Shown piece after piece: positions 51,844-60,482 of a stretch of 64,000 nt of DNA. Source of the DNA: Varibaculum prostatecancerukia (GTDB taxonomy: Bacteria; Actinomycetota; Actinomycetes; Actinomycetales; Actinomycetaceae). The stretch spans positions 248,001-312,000 of the forward strand of contig NZ_OW968402.1 in the NCBI RefSeq assembly GCF_943169825.2, read 5' to 3'. The notes under the pieces are model-generated. The model was not told the origin of the DNA. It ran no database searches and saw only the letters and a list, made by a program, of their open reading frames with translations. Numbering within the stretch: the stretch's first letter is position 1; every line of letters begins with the position of its first letter. A program made the position numbers and the translations under genes.

Positions 51844-52055
51844 AGCATGCTCCTAACTCGATGAACTTGCTTTCGCTTTAAGCCACCCCAGAAGCCCAAT
51901 CCGGACGGTCTATTTCTGCGATGGCGCTATACGTCCGTGAAGAAGAGGCGAACCGGATGGGTAGAAACAAAAAAAGAGCCACCCCAGCAAGACGGTGACG
52001 TCTCGCCAGAGCGGCTCTTATTCAGCGTGGTTATTCAGTTGTTGCCTTCGGCTGG
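51844..52055. other. Spacer between recombinase operon and lysis module
   Basis: These 212 bases hold no gene that I can see. The promoter for the recombinase operon should be in 51844-51960, and the lysis-module terminator fills 51969-52019. Confidence 0.5.
51967..52019 (-). terminator. Terminator of the phage late operon
   Basis: Read on the minus strand, AAGAGCC (plus 52013-52019) pairs with GGCTCTT (plus 51974-51980), followed by a run of T on the minus strand (A-rich plus 51967-51975). It sits 37 bases after the amidase stop and before the recombinase operon. Confidence 0.7.
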
Positions 52056-52904
52056 TTAGCCAAGGATTTGGTTGACTCGGTTTTGTACTTGTTGGTAGCT
52101 GTAGCCAGCATTGGTGAGGCGGTTGTAGCGTTCTTGCCCGTTACCCCAATCCCCACGAATCACCTCACGCGCCAGGGTCTCGATGGACTTGCCCGCAGGT
52201 TTGGATTTGAGCCCGAGGATTTCGTTGACGCGGGCTTGCACGGCGTCGTAGTTGAACCCGGCCGCGGTGAGTCGCTGGTGGCGGTCATTGCCGTTACCCC
52301 ACGAACCATTGATGACTTCACGTGCGAGAGTGTCGATGCTCTTGCCACCAGTGGTGGTTGGCTTCGAGGCAGGTGCTGGCGTAGCGGATACTTTGCTGGA
52401 GGTCATTTGGTCGTACCAGTAGCCGGCTCTTGCCATGTAAGCGGCGTGTTGGGATCCGGCTATGGAGGCGGGGCATTCGGTTGCGGAAAAGTCGCGGTGT
52501 CCGAATATGTTTTTGCCCCAACAGGGTCGGCCGAGCTTGTAGTAGTGACACAGGGCGGCGACCAGGTGTGCCCCGTTTTCTAGGCAGGCATCGGAGATGC
52601 GGTAGGGGTGGGTGGATGCGTCTGCGTGTTCGATTCCAATCGAGGTGGTGTTGGCTACCCAATTTCCCGCGTGCCAGGCAGTATCCCGATCCCAGACGAG
52701 TTGGCCGATGCGGCCACTGGTTTCTACTTGGTAGTGCGCGGAGGCGGGTCGGGTTTGCCATACGTTCCAGCATCCTTGTATGGAAAGGTTTCCATCGTTG
52801 TGGTGCAGGATTATTTTGTTGATGGATCGGCCTTGTCTGCCTTTGGTGAAGTGTTTGTTCATCAAAAGGTTCAGGTCAGCTTCTAGAGTGTTCCAGTTCT
52901 TCAT
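52056..52904 (-). CDS. Phage endolysin: amidase with two Cpl-7-like repeats
   Basis: The 282-residue lysin has an N-terminal amidase_2-type N-acetylmuramoyl-L-alanine amidase domain (about 1-165) with zinc ligands likely at His34 (IILHHNDGN), His136 (FGHRDFS) and Cys144 (TECP). A linker rich in Ala/Pro/Thr leads to two near-identical 45-residue repeats at about 188-233 and 239-282 (KSIDTLAREV/KSIETLAREV ... WGNG ... RVNEILG/RVNQILG), typical of CW_7/Cpl-7 cell-wall-binding modules. It is the last gene of the late operon, next to the holin genes. Confidence 0.93.
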   Translation of the reverse strand: MKNWNTLEADLNLLMNKHFTKGRQGRSINKIILHHNDGNLSIQGCWNVWQTRPASAHYQVETSGRIGQLVWDRDTAWHAGNWVANTTSIGIEHADASTHPYRISDACLENGAHLVAALCHYYKLGRPCWGKNIFGHRDFSATECPASIAGSQHAAYMARAGYWYDQMTSSKVSATPAPASKPTTTGGKSIDTLAREVINGSWGNGNDRHQRLTAAGFNYDAVQARVNEILGLKSKPAGKSIETLAREVIRGDWGNGQERYNRLTNAGYSYQQVQNRVNQILG

Positions 52905-52934
52905 TTTGGGTTCTCCGTTTCTTTGTTGGTTGGT

Positions 52935-53081
52935 TTAGCCGGTGGCCAGGATAAAAAGTGCGAGCAGGTAGATAAGCGGGGTCAGTATCCATGAAAGGAA
53001 TAAGGCGAAAAGGAGCCAGATCCCGGCGGTAAGTAGCGTTAAGACTGCTAGGAGTGCCAGGAATTTAAGAATTGTTTTCAT
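52935..53081 (-). CDS. Small lysis-module membrane protein (48 residues)
   Basis: This short gene lies between the holin and endolysin genes. It encodes MKTILKFLALLAVLTLL... with two hydrophobic stretches (about 5-28 and 31-46) and almost no charged residues after position 6. Its start overlaps the holin stop in ATGA (53078-53081), which supports translation. It could be a second holin, an antiholin or a membrane partner for lysis. No family is recognised. Confidence 0.6.
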   Translation of the reverse strand: MKTILKFLALLAVLTLLTAGIWLLFALFLSWILTPLIYLLALFILATG

Positions 53082-53632
53082 GGTTTTTCTATTTCGTCGG
53101 GGAGGGCGTGTTGGGGCAGATATTTGCCCGGGCTGGTCTGGCCTGCCTGAGGGGTTGGCGGGGAGTATTTATCTGGACTGCTCGCCTTAGCGGGTGGTGT
53201 TGAGCTGGTTTTTAAGGCGGGCTGGTTTTGACCGGTTTGCTTGATTGTGTCTAATGCTTGTTTTAGTCCGCCCGGGATCGGCAGACCTAACAGTGCAGCG
53301 TTTTCGAGGACGGAGATGCCCTCGTTAGATAGGTAGAAGAAGATGGTGGCGGTGCGTAGCACTCCGGGGGTGCCAAGAATATGCACGTCTAATAAGTGGG
53401 CTAGTCCGATGAGGGCGAAGATTAGGATTTTGCGGGCGATACCGCGAAACCCTACCGAGCTGGATAGTTTGTGGGCGTTGATTGCGGCTAGTATTCCGGT
53501 GGCGTAGTCGATGATGGTGAAGGCTACGATGGCGTAGAGCAGGGAGTCGGTTCCACCGAGGAAGGCTCCTAGCCAAGCACCTATAGCGGTGATTACGCCT
53601 TGGAATAGCGTCCAAATGGTTTTGATAGACAA
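53078..53632 (-). CDS. Phage holin (toxin secretion/phage lysis holin type)
   Basis: The 184-residue membrane protein has hydrophobic segments at about 12-50 and 65-105 and a Pro/Lys/Ser-rich hydrophilic C terminus. The order DYATGILAAINAHKLSSSVGFRGIARKI matches the phage_holin_4 family (D-x-x-[TS]-G, S-x-G-x-x-G-[IL]-x-x-[KR]). It would form the membrane holes that let the endolysin reach the wall. It lies two genes before the endolysin and couples to the small membrane gene by ATGA. Confidence 0.85.
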   Translation of the reverse strand: MSIKTIWTLFQGVITAIGAWLGAFLGGTDSLLYAIVAFTIIDYATGILAAINAHKLSSSVGFRGIARKILIFALIGLAHLLDVHILGTPGVLRTATIFFYLSNEGISVLENAALLGLPIPGGLKQALDTIKQTGQNQPALKTSSTPPAKASSPDKYSPPTPQAGQTSPGKYLPQHALPDEIEKP

Positions 53633-53698
53633 AATTCTTGCTGTCCTTTCAAAATAGTTAACGGGTTAGCACAAGCGTGGGGGATTGCGGATATAGGA

Positions 53699-53721
53699 AA
53701 TGCCTGCACAAGGCAGGCATT
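53699..53721. terminator. Hairpin between the small tail gene and the holin
   Basis: AATGCCTGC (53699-53707) and GCAGGCATT (53713-53721) form a perfect 9-bp stem with a five-base loop. No strong T run follows on the minus strand, so it may be an mRNA-stabilising or weak terminator element between tail and lysis genes. Confidence 0.4.
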
Positions 53722-53742
53722 GAAACTTCAAACAAGGCGGTG

Positions 53743-53910
53743 CTATTCGGTTTGTATATATGGGCGCTTTAGGGCTTGCAGCGTGAGGCGGGTGATATCC
53801 ATAGTGTTTTTTCTAGGTATCACCATTATGGGATTGTCTGTGTTTTTTGTTTTTCCTGGCGGGGCTGGTTTTGGGTCAGAAGGGATCGGGATTATCGCTT
53901 GCTCAATCAT
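53743..53910 (-). CDS. Small phage protein (55 residues), unknown
   Basis: This short gene encodes MIEQAIIPIPSDPKPAPPGK... ending RPYIQTE, Pro/Lys-rich and without membrane segments. AAGGAG lies seven bases before the ATG at 53910, and the start overlaps the previous gene's stop in ATGA, so translation is likely. Position between tail-fibre-associated gene and holin is where small XkdX-like proteins are often found, but no family signature is visible. Confidence 0.5.
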   Translation of the reverse strand: MIEQAIIPIPSDPKPAPPGKTKNTDNPIMVIPRKNTMDITRLTLQALKRPYIQTE

Positions 53911-54344
53911 GAGGTTTCTCCTTTGCTTATGGCTTGTTCTACTGCTTCGCTTAACGCGCAGAATGCTTCTGCTTGTTGCCCGGATAGCTCACCGTCATAG
54001 GTTTCTATGAGGCTTTTTACTTCTTGGAGATGGTTTTGGTAGGTAGGCCCAGATACTTCGGCCAGGGAATCGAATAGGCTTTGACGAGCGGCGAAGAATT
54101 CTTGGGCTTTTTCTGGGCATGCCAGGGTGAATGTTCCCCCAGCATCGATGCGGGGTTTGCCGTTTTCGTTTAGGGAGGCGTATTGGGTTACCAGTTCGTA
54201 TTCGTCATCGCTAAAACGCTTGGTGGCCTGCCGTACTAGCTCGAGCAGTTTGGTTCTAGCTCTAGAAGGGCCAGGTTTAAGACTCATAGCGGCTAATAGT
54301 TCTGTTAGTCCGGTTAGGTGCTTGTTAGCTATCCAAATTTTCAT
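53907..54344 (-). CDS. Phage protein, DUF1617-like
   Basis: The 145-residue protein starts MKIWIANKHLTGLTELLAAMSLKPGPSRARTKLLELV, then FSDDEYELVTQYASLNENGKPRIDAGG. This pattern (basic Arg-rich helix, then an acidic ELLxxYAxLDENGxP segment) is as I recall for DUF1617 phage proteins found between tail and lysis genes in other siphophages. Function unknown. It follows the tail spike gene by 30 bases and is coupled to the next small gene. Confidence 0.65.
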   Translation of the reverse strand: MKIWIANKHLTGLTELLAAMSLKPGPSRARTKLLELVRQATKRFSDDEYELVTQYASLNENGKPRIDAGGTFTLACPEKAQEFFAARQSLFDSLAEVSGPTYQNHLQEVKSLIETYDGELSGQQAEAFCALSEAVEQAISKGETS

Positions 54345-54374
54345 GATGTATTCCTTTCTTGAATACAGCCTGGT

Positions 54375-57035
54375 TTAGGCAGTGTTGGTAGACATTGGTT
54401 GATACCCGGTGTTATGGAAGTAGGTCCAGGAGATGGTGCCATCCGCTTTGGAGGTTATGGTGCTGATCCATCCCTGGTTAAGCAGCCCGATGAGCCCGTT
54501 TACCCGGATCATAAGGTCTGAGAGCCGGTCGAAAAGTCGGGTCATGTTATAGAACGTGCCGTTGGTGACGATCATGACGTCATAGGTGTGGAATACTACT
54601 TTGGCTAGCTTTGTCGGCCCGACCCATCCTGGATGCGTGCCCCTATCGGTTAGTACACAATCTTCCAAGGTGACCGATCTGTTTTCGGTGGTATAGAACT
54701 TGTAACCATTCGTGCGCAGATCAGCCCCAAGGTGGATGCCAGCCGAATCATAAAACCGTCCCTTTGGGTCTAGGGTCAAACACGTGAAATAGTCCCCGTT
54801 TGGAGCGTCTTGGTAGGTCCAGGCAACATAGTCACCCTCGTTGGCTAGCGACGTGGAGATACCCTCTATTTCCTCATGATCCTTTTTATGGCCCCTGCCT
54901 AACTGTCCGATATATCGATTCCCGTACCAAAACTGCATCCCGGTACTAGCGATTTTTCCTTCCAGTTCCGAACCGTTATACCAAGAGATCTGGGTGGGGT
55001 TGATGCGAATATTACTTGTCCACCCGGCAAGACCAACCTGGATCGCGTTAGCGGAAAGCTTATCTGCCGTAATGGATGCCGCAGCGATCCGGTTGGCGTC
55101 AAGCAGACCAGTGGTGATCTTGCTGGCATCTATGTAAGCAATCTTCGCTGAAGTTATTGCAGCGTCGCTAATCATTACTGTTTGGATGTATCCGTTAGCA
55201 ATCGTGAGCTTATCGCTAGTGATGCTCCCGGCAGCAATCCGCGCGGACGCTAGGGTACCGGTGGTTATTTTATCTGCGGACAGCTCACCGATTTTAGCGT
55301 TAGTGATAGCCGCATCGGCAATCATTGCGGTACCGATTACGGCGTCATCTATTGAGGTTTGCCCACTGATGTGTACTTTTGCTGCATCAATCAGCACGGT
55401 TTCATTCGACAGATTGATTTGGGTAATAATCTCGGCTCTTTTAACTCTCAGGTTCACGTTGTCTGAAACCATCGTCAAGGAGGAGTTAATGTTTTTGGTT
55501 TCATCTGCTACCTGCACTTTGAACGCTTCTAGAGCATTTTGAGTGCTGGTAGCATCCTGGAGAGCTTTTTCGGCTTGAGCTTTTGCAGTCGCTGTATCGC
55601 TACTGGTTTTTACTAGCTCGCTTTGGGTTTGTTTAAGGCTTGCTTGGACTTGCTCAACGCTAGCGTTTGCTTGCGCGATCTGGGTTTTAGCTGCTTGCAG
55701 GTTCGCCGCCAGTTCGGCTCCGTTCAAATCGGTGGCAAGACTTATCCATCCGGGCTGGCCAGTATCGGTGGCCTTATAGATCCAGATTCCTACTTGCTCA
55801 CCATTTTCTTTAAACCACACATCCCCAAGCCGGGCGGATACTGGTTGGGTGGTGCCATAGTGGTTGGTGTTTTTCCCGTCCGCGCTAGCTAGCGCAATAC
55901 TTGCCACCTGCTGGGCTTGGATAGCCTCGCTGCGGGCAGCGGTGATGGTGTGGGTGATGTCGGTGAATTTAGAGGCGGTGCTACCTAGCTCAATGCTTAT
56001 ATATTCTTGGCCAAGCGGGTTGTAGTCATAGGCCAGGACCCGCGAGGTTAACTCCACGCCTAAGTCGCTATGACGTACGGTCACGCTATCACCCAAGGCT
56101 AGGGTTTCTACCTCGCGCAGATCTGCGTATTCTTTGGCGGAGGTAAGGTCAACAAATGAAATCTTGTAGGCACAAGATGGCTGATCAACCAGGCCAAGTT
56201 TGTACTCGCTTTTGGCTAGGTCGCGCAGCCATGCGTGTGCTTGCTCTAGGGGCAGTTCGTCCTCACGTGGCTTGCCTGGGTCTTTGATGGCCTTGACTTG
56301 CCCATAGCGGATTACCTTGATACGCGGCGCAATATAGTCGCTGATGCGAGGGCTGTCCACGTACAGTTCAGGTAGGAGCAGACCGTCGTAACCAACCGGC
56401 AAAATCCGGGTAACTATGGTGGTGTAGTCCAGGCTCGATTCGTATCCGGACAGGTTTTTACGATCCCTTATAACCACGCCATGATTAGCACCTATGCGCG
56501 GCGCGTGGTGGATATGCCAGTTATCGAAAGTAAGCTCGCCGCCCCAACGCGAAATAAAACTGTTGTCGCTGTCACCTAACAAGGCCGCGCTGAGTGGGGT
56601 TCTAACTATGCGGGCAGAGGATCGATGGGAGTTATCAGAACTACTGGCGCTAAAACCGTGCGGGCTATTGGCCGCCCCTAGCAGCTGATCTAGGGCTGCT
56701 TTTGCGGTTTTATTTACCACATAGGTGTCAGCGATAAGGTTTGCAGAAAGGTCATAGAACAGGTGATGGGCAACTACTTCGAGCGTCCCGTCAAGGCTGG
56801 TGGTGACTTCGCTGATACGAAATCCTTGCCTACCGTTTATTCCTGGAACCGGGGCGGCCACGATGTTTTCTATTACCAACAGGTTCGCTGCTGGCCCATC
56901 AAGGGGGTAGGAAAACGTTAGGGAAAACTTTCCGTTTAGTTCCTGAGTGACTTTCGGGTCTATAAGGTGGCGATCTAGCACCGCTAACCCACTGGCAGTG
57001 AAATCGTTAGCGCTACGATCGTGAATCGTAATCAT
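54375..57035 (-). CDS. Phage tail-tip protein (prophage endopeptidase/tail-spike type)
   Basis: The 886-residue protein has an N-terminal Tal/gp27-like minor structural domain (about 1-370: MITIHDRSANDF, YDYNPLGQEYISIELG), a coiled-coil linker with many Gln/Ala (about 440-540), then repeated DAAITxAKIxxxxADKITTGxLxxxRIAAGSITxDKL units (about 560-660), which are typical of phage tail-tip and fibre stalks, and a Trp/Tyr/Gly-rich C-terminal domain that probably binds the host. It follows Dit and TMP in order, as in siphophages of Gram-positive bacteria. Confidence 0.85.
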   Translation of the reverse strand: MITIHDRSANDFTASGLAVLDRHLIDPKVTQELNGKFSLTFSYPLDGPAANLLVIENIVAAPVPGINGRQGFRISEVTTSLDGTLEVVAHHLFYDLSANLIADTYVVNKTAKAALDQLLGAANSPHGFSASSSDNSHRSSARIVRTPLSAALLGDSDNSFISRWGGELTFDNWHIHHAPRIGANHGVVIRDRKNLSGYESSLDYTTIVTRILPVGYDGLLLPELYVDSPRISDYIAPRIKVIRYGQVKAIKDPGKPREDELPLEQAHAWLRDLAKSEYKLGLVDQPSCAYKISFVDLTSAKEYADLREVETLALGDSVTVRHSDLGVELTSRVLAYDYNPLGQEYISIELGSTASKFTDITHTITAARSEAIQAQQVASIALASADGKNTNHYGTTQPVSARLGDVWFKENGEQVGIWIYKATDTGQPGWISLATDLNGAELAANLQAAKTQIAQANASVEQVQASLKQTQSELVKTSSDTATAKAQAEKALQDATSTQNALEAFKVQVADETKNINSSLTMVSDNVNLRVKRAEIITQINLSNETVLIDAAKVHISGQTSIDDAVIGTAMIADAAITNAKIGELSADKITTGTLASARIAAGSITSDKLTIANGYIQTVMISDAAITSAKIAYIDASKITTGLLDANRIAAASITADKLSANAIQVGLAGWTSNIRINPTQISWYNGSELEGKIASTGMQFWYGNRYIGQLGRGHKKDHEEIEGISTSLANEGDYVAWTYQDAPNGDYFTCLTLDPKGRFYDSAGIHLGADLRTNGYKFYTTENRSVTLEDCVLTDRGTHPGWVGPTKLAKVVFHTYDVMIVTNGTFYNMTRLFDRLSDLMIRVNGLIGLLNQGWISTITSKADGTISWTYFHNTGYQPMSTNTA

Positions 57036-57049
57036 CTGGTTAGTCCTTT

Positions 57050-57736
57050 CTACAAGGTACGCCAGTTACCTTTAACTTCGATTCTTGAAATACCTGTGCC
57101 CAGCTCGATGTGGTTAGCACCAGGAGAAAGTTGCGGGAACGGCCCTGAAATCCCATCGGTTTGGGTTTTACCTGCAACGTGGGCTGTAAGCCGGGCAGTA
57201 TCGATAGTTAATTGCCCGCTAGGAGCACAAACTATCAAAGCAGTATCGTTTATTTTTAGTTCCAACTCCCCGGTACCAAAAACAGTTATTACCGGATCGG
57301 AAGCTAAAAGACCAGGATTACTAATCGTGCCCGAAGCGCTCAAAGTTAGCTGTTTAAGCCCGGTTTCCAGGTAGGTAAACGGCTGGCAACAAAGCTCGGC
57401 TTCAAACATTACCCAAGTGGCCAGCGAGCCTAGCGCTGGTGATATTTTGACGTGTTTAAGATACCTGAACATGCCAGGCTCACCGCTAAACCCAATCGTG
57501 TGGGCCCCAGTCAGCGCGTGAGCGGCTTTGCGGTATGCTTCCAGCCCGCCACGCACCGCTAGTTTCAAAGTTATTTCACTGTCTTGCCACCCTTTAAAGC
57601 GGGTAAGAGTACCGGCCCGCCCTGACACCTCAATATCCTCTATCCCCATGGTGGCAGTAGGGATTTCTACAGGTGCGCAAAAACGGATACCCAGGCTTTT
57701 AGAGCTAACCTTATGGTCGAGAACAAACCCGTACAT
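57050..57736 (-). CDS. Distal tail protein (Dit-like)
   Basis: The 228-residue protein lies between the tape measure and the tail-tip protein, where Dit is found. Features are MYGFVLDHKVSSKSLGIRF, VSGRAGTLTRFKGWQDSEI (DLT-fold substrate) and a C-terminal galectin-like beta-rich part with LIVCAPSGQLTIDT. It would form the hub that joins tail tube and tip. It starts five bases upstream of the previous gene's stop on the minus strand. Confidence 0.8.
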   Translation of the reverse strand: MYGFVLDHKVSSKSLGIRFCAPVEIPTATMGIEDIEVSGRAGTLTRFKGWQDSEITLKLAVRGGLEAYRKAAHALTGAHTIGFSGEPGMFRYLKHVKISPALGSLATWVMFEAELCCQPFTYLETGLKQLTLSASGTISNPGLLASDPVITVFGTGELELKINDTALIVCAPSGQLTIDTARLTAHVAGKTQTDGISGPFPQLSPGANHIELGTGISRIEVKGNWRTL

Positions 57737-57740
57737 TGAT

Positions 57741-60419
57741 TTACACCCCCGCAGCTAGCAGATTGGCTCGCCGAGATATCCGTGATAGTTGCTGATCAAT
57801 TTTGGGTGCGAGTTTGCCGACCAGCGTCCCATCACTTAAAACAACCTTGATATCCAAACCCTTAAGAATCCGGGTAGCTGTAGCATCTGCTACCCCTTGA
57901 ACATCAACGCTGCGAGTTTTAGTTTCCTTTTCAGTTTGCGATGTTTGGTTAACCGGGGCAGGGGTGAGATCGGTGCTTGGCAATGACAAATCCTTACTGA
58001 CCTTGATAGGTACGTTAACCCCGTTAGTTAACTCGCCCATAGCGTCCATGGTGTCTTTTGCCATGTTCGCTGCCGCATCTACAGCCTTATGGCCGCGCGT
58101 GGTTATTGCTCCGGCTAGACCAGCAACTAGCATGTCACCAACCCACGCCATTTGCTTAGAAGGAGAATGGATACCGAAAAACCCGAGAATCCCATTCCAG
58201 ATTGAAGACACCCAGTTAGCGACCCGGTTCCACAACCAGCCCGCTAGTGACTGAATACCCTGCCATAACCCAGAAACCAGGGATGCCCCAGCGTTAATCA
58301 TCTGTCCGACCCCGCCCATCACTGCTCGAACAATGCCGTAAATAATCCTCGGGATAGCCGAAACGACAGTGCCGATAATGGTCGGTAAAGCCCGTATCAG
58401 GCTGGTTAATAGTTGGATGCCAGCTTGTACAAGAAGGGGGATAGCCCCACCAATAGCAGACAGTATGGCAGAGATGATTTGAGGTAAAGCCGCCACAATC
58501 GCGTTAATAATAGTTGGTAACGCCCCAATAAGAGCCGTCAACAATTGCACGCCCGCGTTAATCAACTGGGGGATTGCCTGGATGATCGCGCTAAGGATAG
58601 AGGTAATAATCAACGGCAAAGCCCCGGTGATAGCGGTAATAATTTCAGGCAAGGCACCAACCAGCGCGGTTAACAGCTGGATACCAGCTTGGATAATCTG
58701 GGGGACGGCTCCGATTACGAAAGAAATAATCGCACCAATCAACTCCGGTAGAGCCTCAACAAGCACCGGGATAGCCGCAATTAACCCCTCAGCAAGACCA
58801 GTAATTAACTGCAGGGCTGCATCCAAAATAAGTGGCAAATTATCGATGAGCCCCTGGATCATGGTCATCAGCATTTCTACCGCCGCCGGGATCAGTTCCG
58901 GTAGAGCCTCGCCGATACCAGCTACCAAGGTGGCGATAATCTGGACCGCTGCCTCCAACAGGCTCGGAAGTGCCTCAATAATTGCTTCCACCAATGCCAC
59001 AATTAACGTCACGGCAGTGTCTGCCAAGGAAGGCAGAACAGCGATAATGCCCTCCAACAAAGAGGTGAGGATACTCATCCCGGTATCTACCACTTGCGGG
59101 AGCTGGCTAGAAATAAACTCCAGGGCTTCCTTCAAGATTTCTCCGAGGGTGTCGATAAAGGCCGGTGCGCCCCCGGTCTCGAACGCTTCGGTGAGTTCAT
59201 CGACCCAACCATTAACCATCGGCATCACCGTGCCGGCCAAAGCCGTGGTCAAACCTCCAGCAAGTAGGCCTTTAAGGTTATCGACCCCGTCTTTTAGCGT
59301 AGCTAGTTGGCCAGAGAAGGTTTTGGATTGGGCATCCATCGCCCCATAAAACCGGCCACCCTCACTTGTGGCACTAGCAAACGCATCCGCAACCATATCC
59401 GCACTGATCGCGCCCTTAGCCATCTCTTCTTTGAGCTCACCGATACTTTTACCGGTCTTACGGGAAATCTCCTCTAAAGGGTTGAACCCCGCGTTAATCA
59501 TCTGGTTCAAATCCTGACCCGTCAGCTTGCCAGTAGAGCTCATTTGAGCAAACGCCAACGTTAGGGATTCGAACTTTCCAGCATCCCCCTGGCTGATATC
59601 ACCTAACTGTTTGAGGCGTACCTGGGATTCTTCAGCGCTCATGCCGAACCCCATCAACGTTTGGGTGGCCTTGGCTAGATCCTCCATCCCAAATGGAGTA
59701 CGAGCCGCTTCCAACTTGAGGTTATTAACCAGTTTCTGAGCCTTGGCTTGATCACCCAGCATCGTGGTAAACGAGGTGGTGTATTGCTCCATCCGGGCGT
59801 TATAGTCCAAACCATCCTTCATCGCTGAGCCGAAGCCTTTAGCGATACCCGCGATGGCGTGCCCGATAGCTTTAACCCCACCAACAACAGCTTCCGCTGC
59901 CAGGCTGGCTTTAAGCACGTCACCAAAAATGCGGGTCTTCGAACTGGTACCGTCCATCTGAGAGCCCAGCTCATCTACAGCATTTTCTAGGTGTCCGGTG
60001 TCCTTAGCTGCAGTTTTCGCATCATCACCCGCACCGTCAGCCTCATCGGCAAACTTGGAAAGAGCAGAATTATTCTCTTTAAGCTCACCCTCAAGACCAT
60101 TCAAAGTCGCCTGAGCGTTATTGAGCTGAATCTGCCAATTCTTCGTCCGAGAATCATTTTCCCCAAAACTGGTAGCAGAGTTATCAAGAGCACTCTTAAG
60201 GGTCTGGATCTTGGCTTTTTGCGCCTCAATCTCTTTGCCCAAAACCTGGTTACGAGAAGTCAACGCTGAAGCGGACTTATCGTTCTTATCGAACTGAGAA
60301 GCCACCAACTTCATCTCGGATCCCAAAACCCGCATCTCACGATTAATATCCGTGATCGCGCGCTTAAACTCCCGCTCACCCTCAAGGCCAATCTTCAAAC
60401 CAAAAGACGAATCAGCCAT
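57741..60419 (-). CDS. Phage tail tape measure protein
   Basis: The 892-residue protein sets tail length. It has a coiled-coil N terminus (MADSSFGLKIGLEGEREFKRA ... about 1-120), a transmembrane-like Gly/Ala-rich region, the conserved TMP core (DLAKATQTLMGFGMSAEES around 250-270), and a long hydrophobic part (about 430-750) built of repeats. In that part three consecutive units of 44 residues start AGIQLLTALVG, AGVQLLTALIG and AGIQLLTSLIR (about plus 58295-58690). AGGAGGTGAC precedes ATG 60419. It is followed by Dit and tail tip. Confidence 0.9.
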   Translation of the reverse strand: MADSSFGLKIGLEGEREFKRAITDINREMRVLGSEMKLVASQFDKNDKSASALTSRNQVLGKEIEAQKAKIQTLKSALDNSATSFGENDSRTKNWQIQLNNAQATLNGLEGELKENNSALSKFADEADGAGDDAKTAAKDTGHLENAVDELGSQMDGTSSKTRIFGDVLKASLAAEAVVGGVKAIGHAIAGIAKGFGSAMKDGLDYNARMEQYTTSFTTMLGDQAKAQKLVNNLKLEAARTPFGMEDLAKATQTLMGFGMSAEESQVRLKQLGDISQGDAGKFESLTLAFAQMSSTGKLTGQDLNQMINAGFNPLEEISRKTGKSIGELKEEMAKGAISADMVADAFASATSEGGRFYGAMDAQSKTFSGQLATLKDGVDNLKGLLAGGLTTALAGTVMPMVNGWVDELTEAFETGGAPAFIDTLGEILKEALEFISSQLPQVVDTGMSILTSLLEGIIAVLPSLADTAVTLIVALVEAIIEALPSLLEAAVQIIATLVAGIGEALPELIPAAVEMLMTMIQGLIDNLPLILDAALQLITGLAEGLIAAIPVLVEALPELIGAIISFVIGAVPQIIQAGIQLLTALVGALPEIITAITGALPLIITSILSAIIQAIPQLINAGVQLLTALIGALPTIINAIVAALPQIISAILSAIGGAIPLLVQAGIQLLTSLIRALPTIIGTVVSAIPRIIYGIVRAVMGGVGQMINAGASLVSGLWQGIQSLAGWLWNRVANWVSSIWNGILGFFGIHSPSKQMAWVGDMLVAGLAGAITTRGHKAVDAAANMAKDTMDAMGELTNGVNVPIKVSKDLSLPSTDLTPAPVNQTSQTEKETKTRSVDVQGVADATATRILKGLDIKVVLSDGTLVGKLAPKIDQQLSRISRRANLLAAGV

Positions 60420-60482
60420 GACGGGATGTCACCTCCTATGGGACACTGGAATTGTCTGGGTTAGCGGATGAAGGGATGAACC

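Noticed and set aside
58582-59349. 255-residue plus-strand open frame
   Set aside because: It is antisense to the hydrophobic tape measure repeats and its Ala/Ile/Ser/Thr-rich sequence reflects this.
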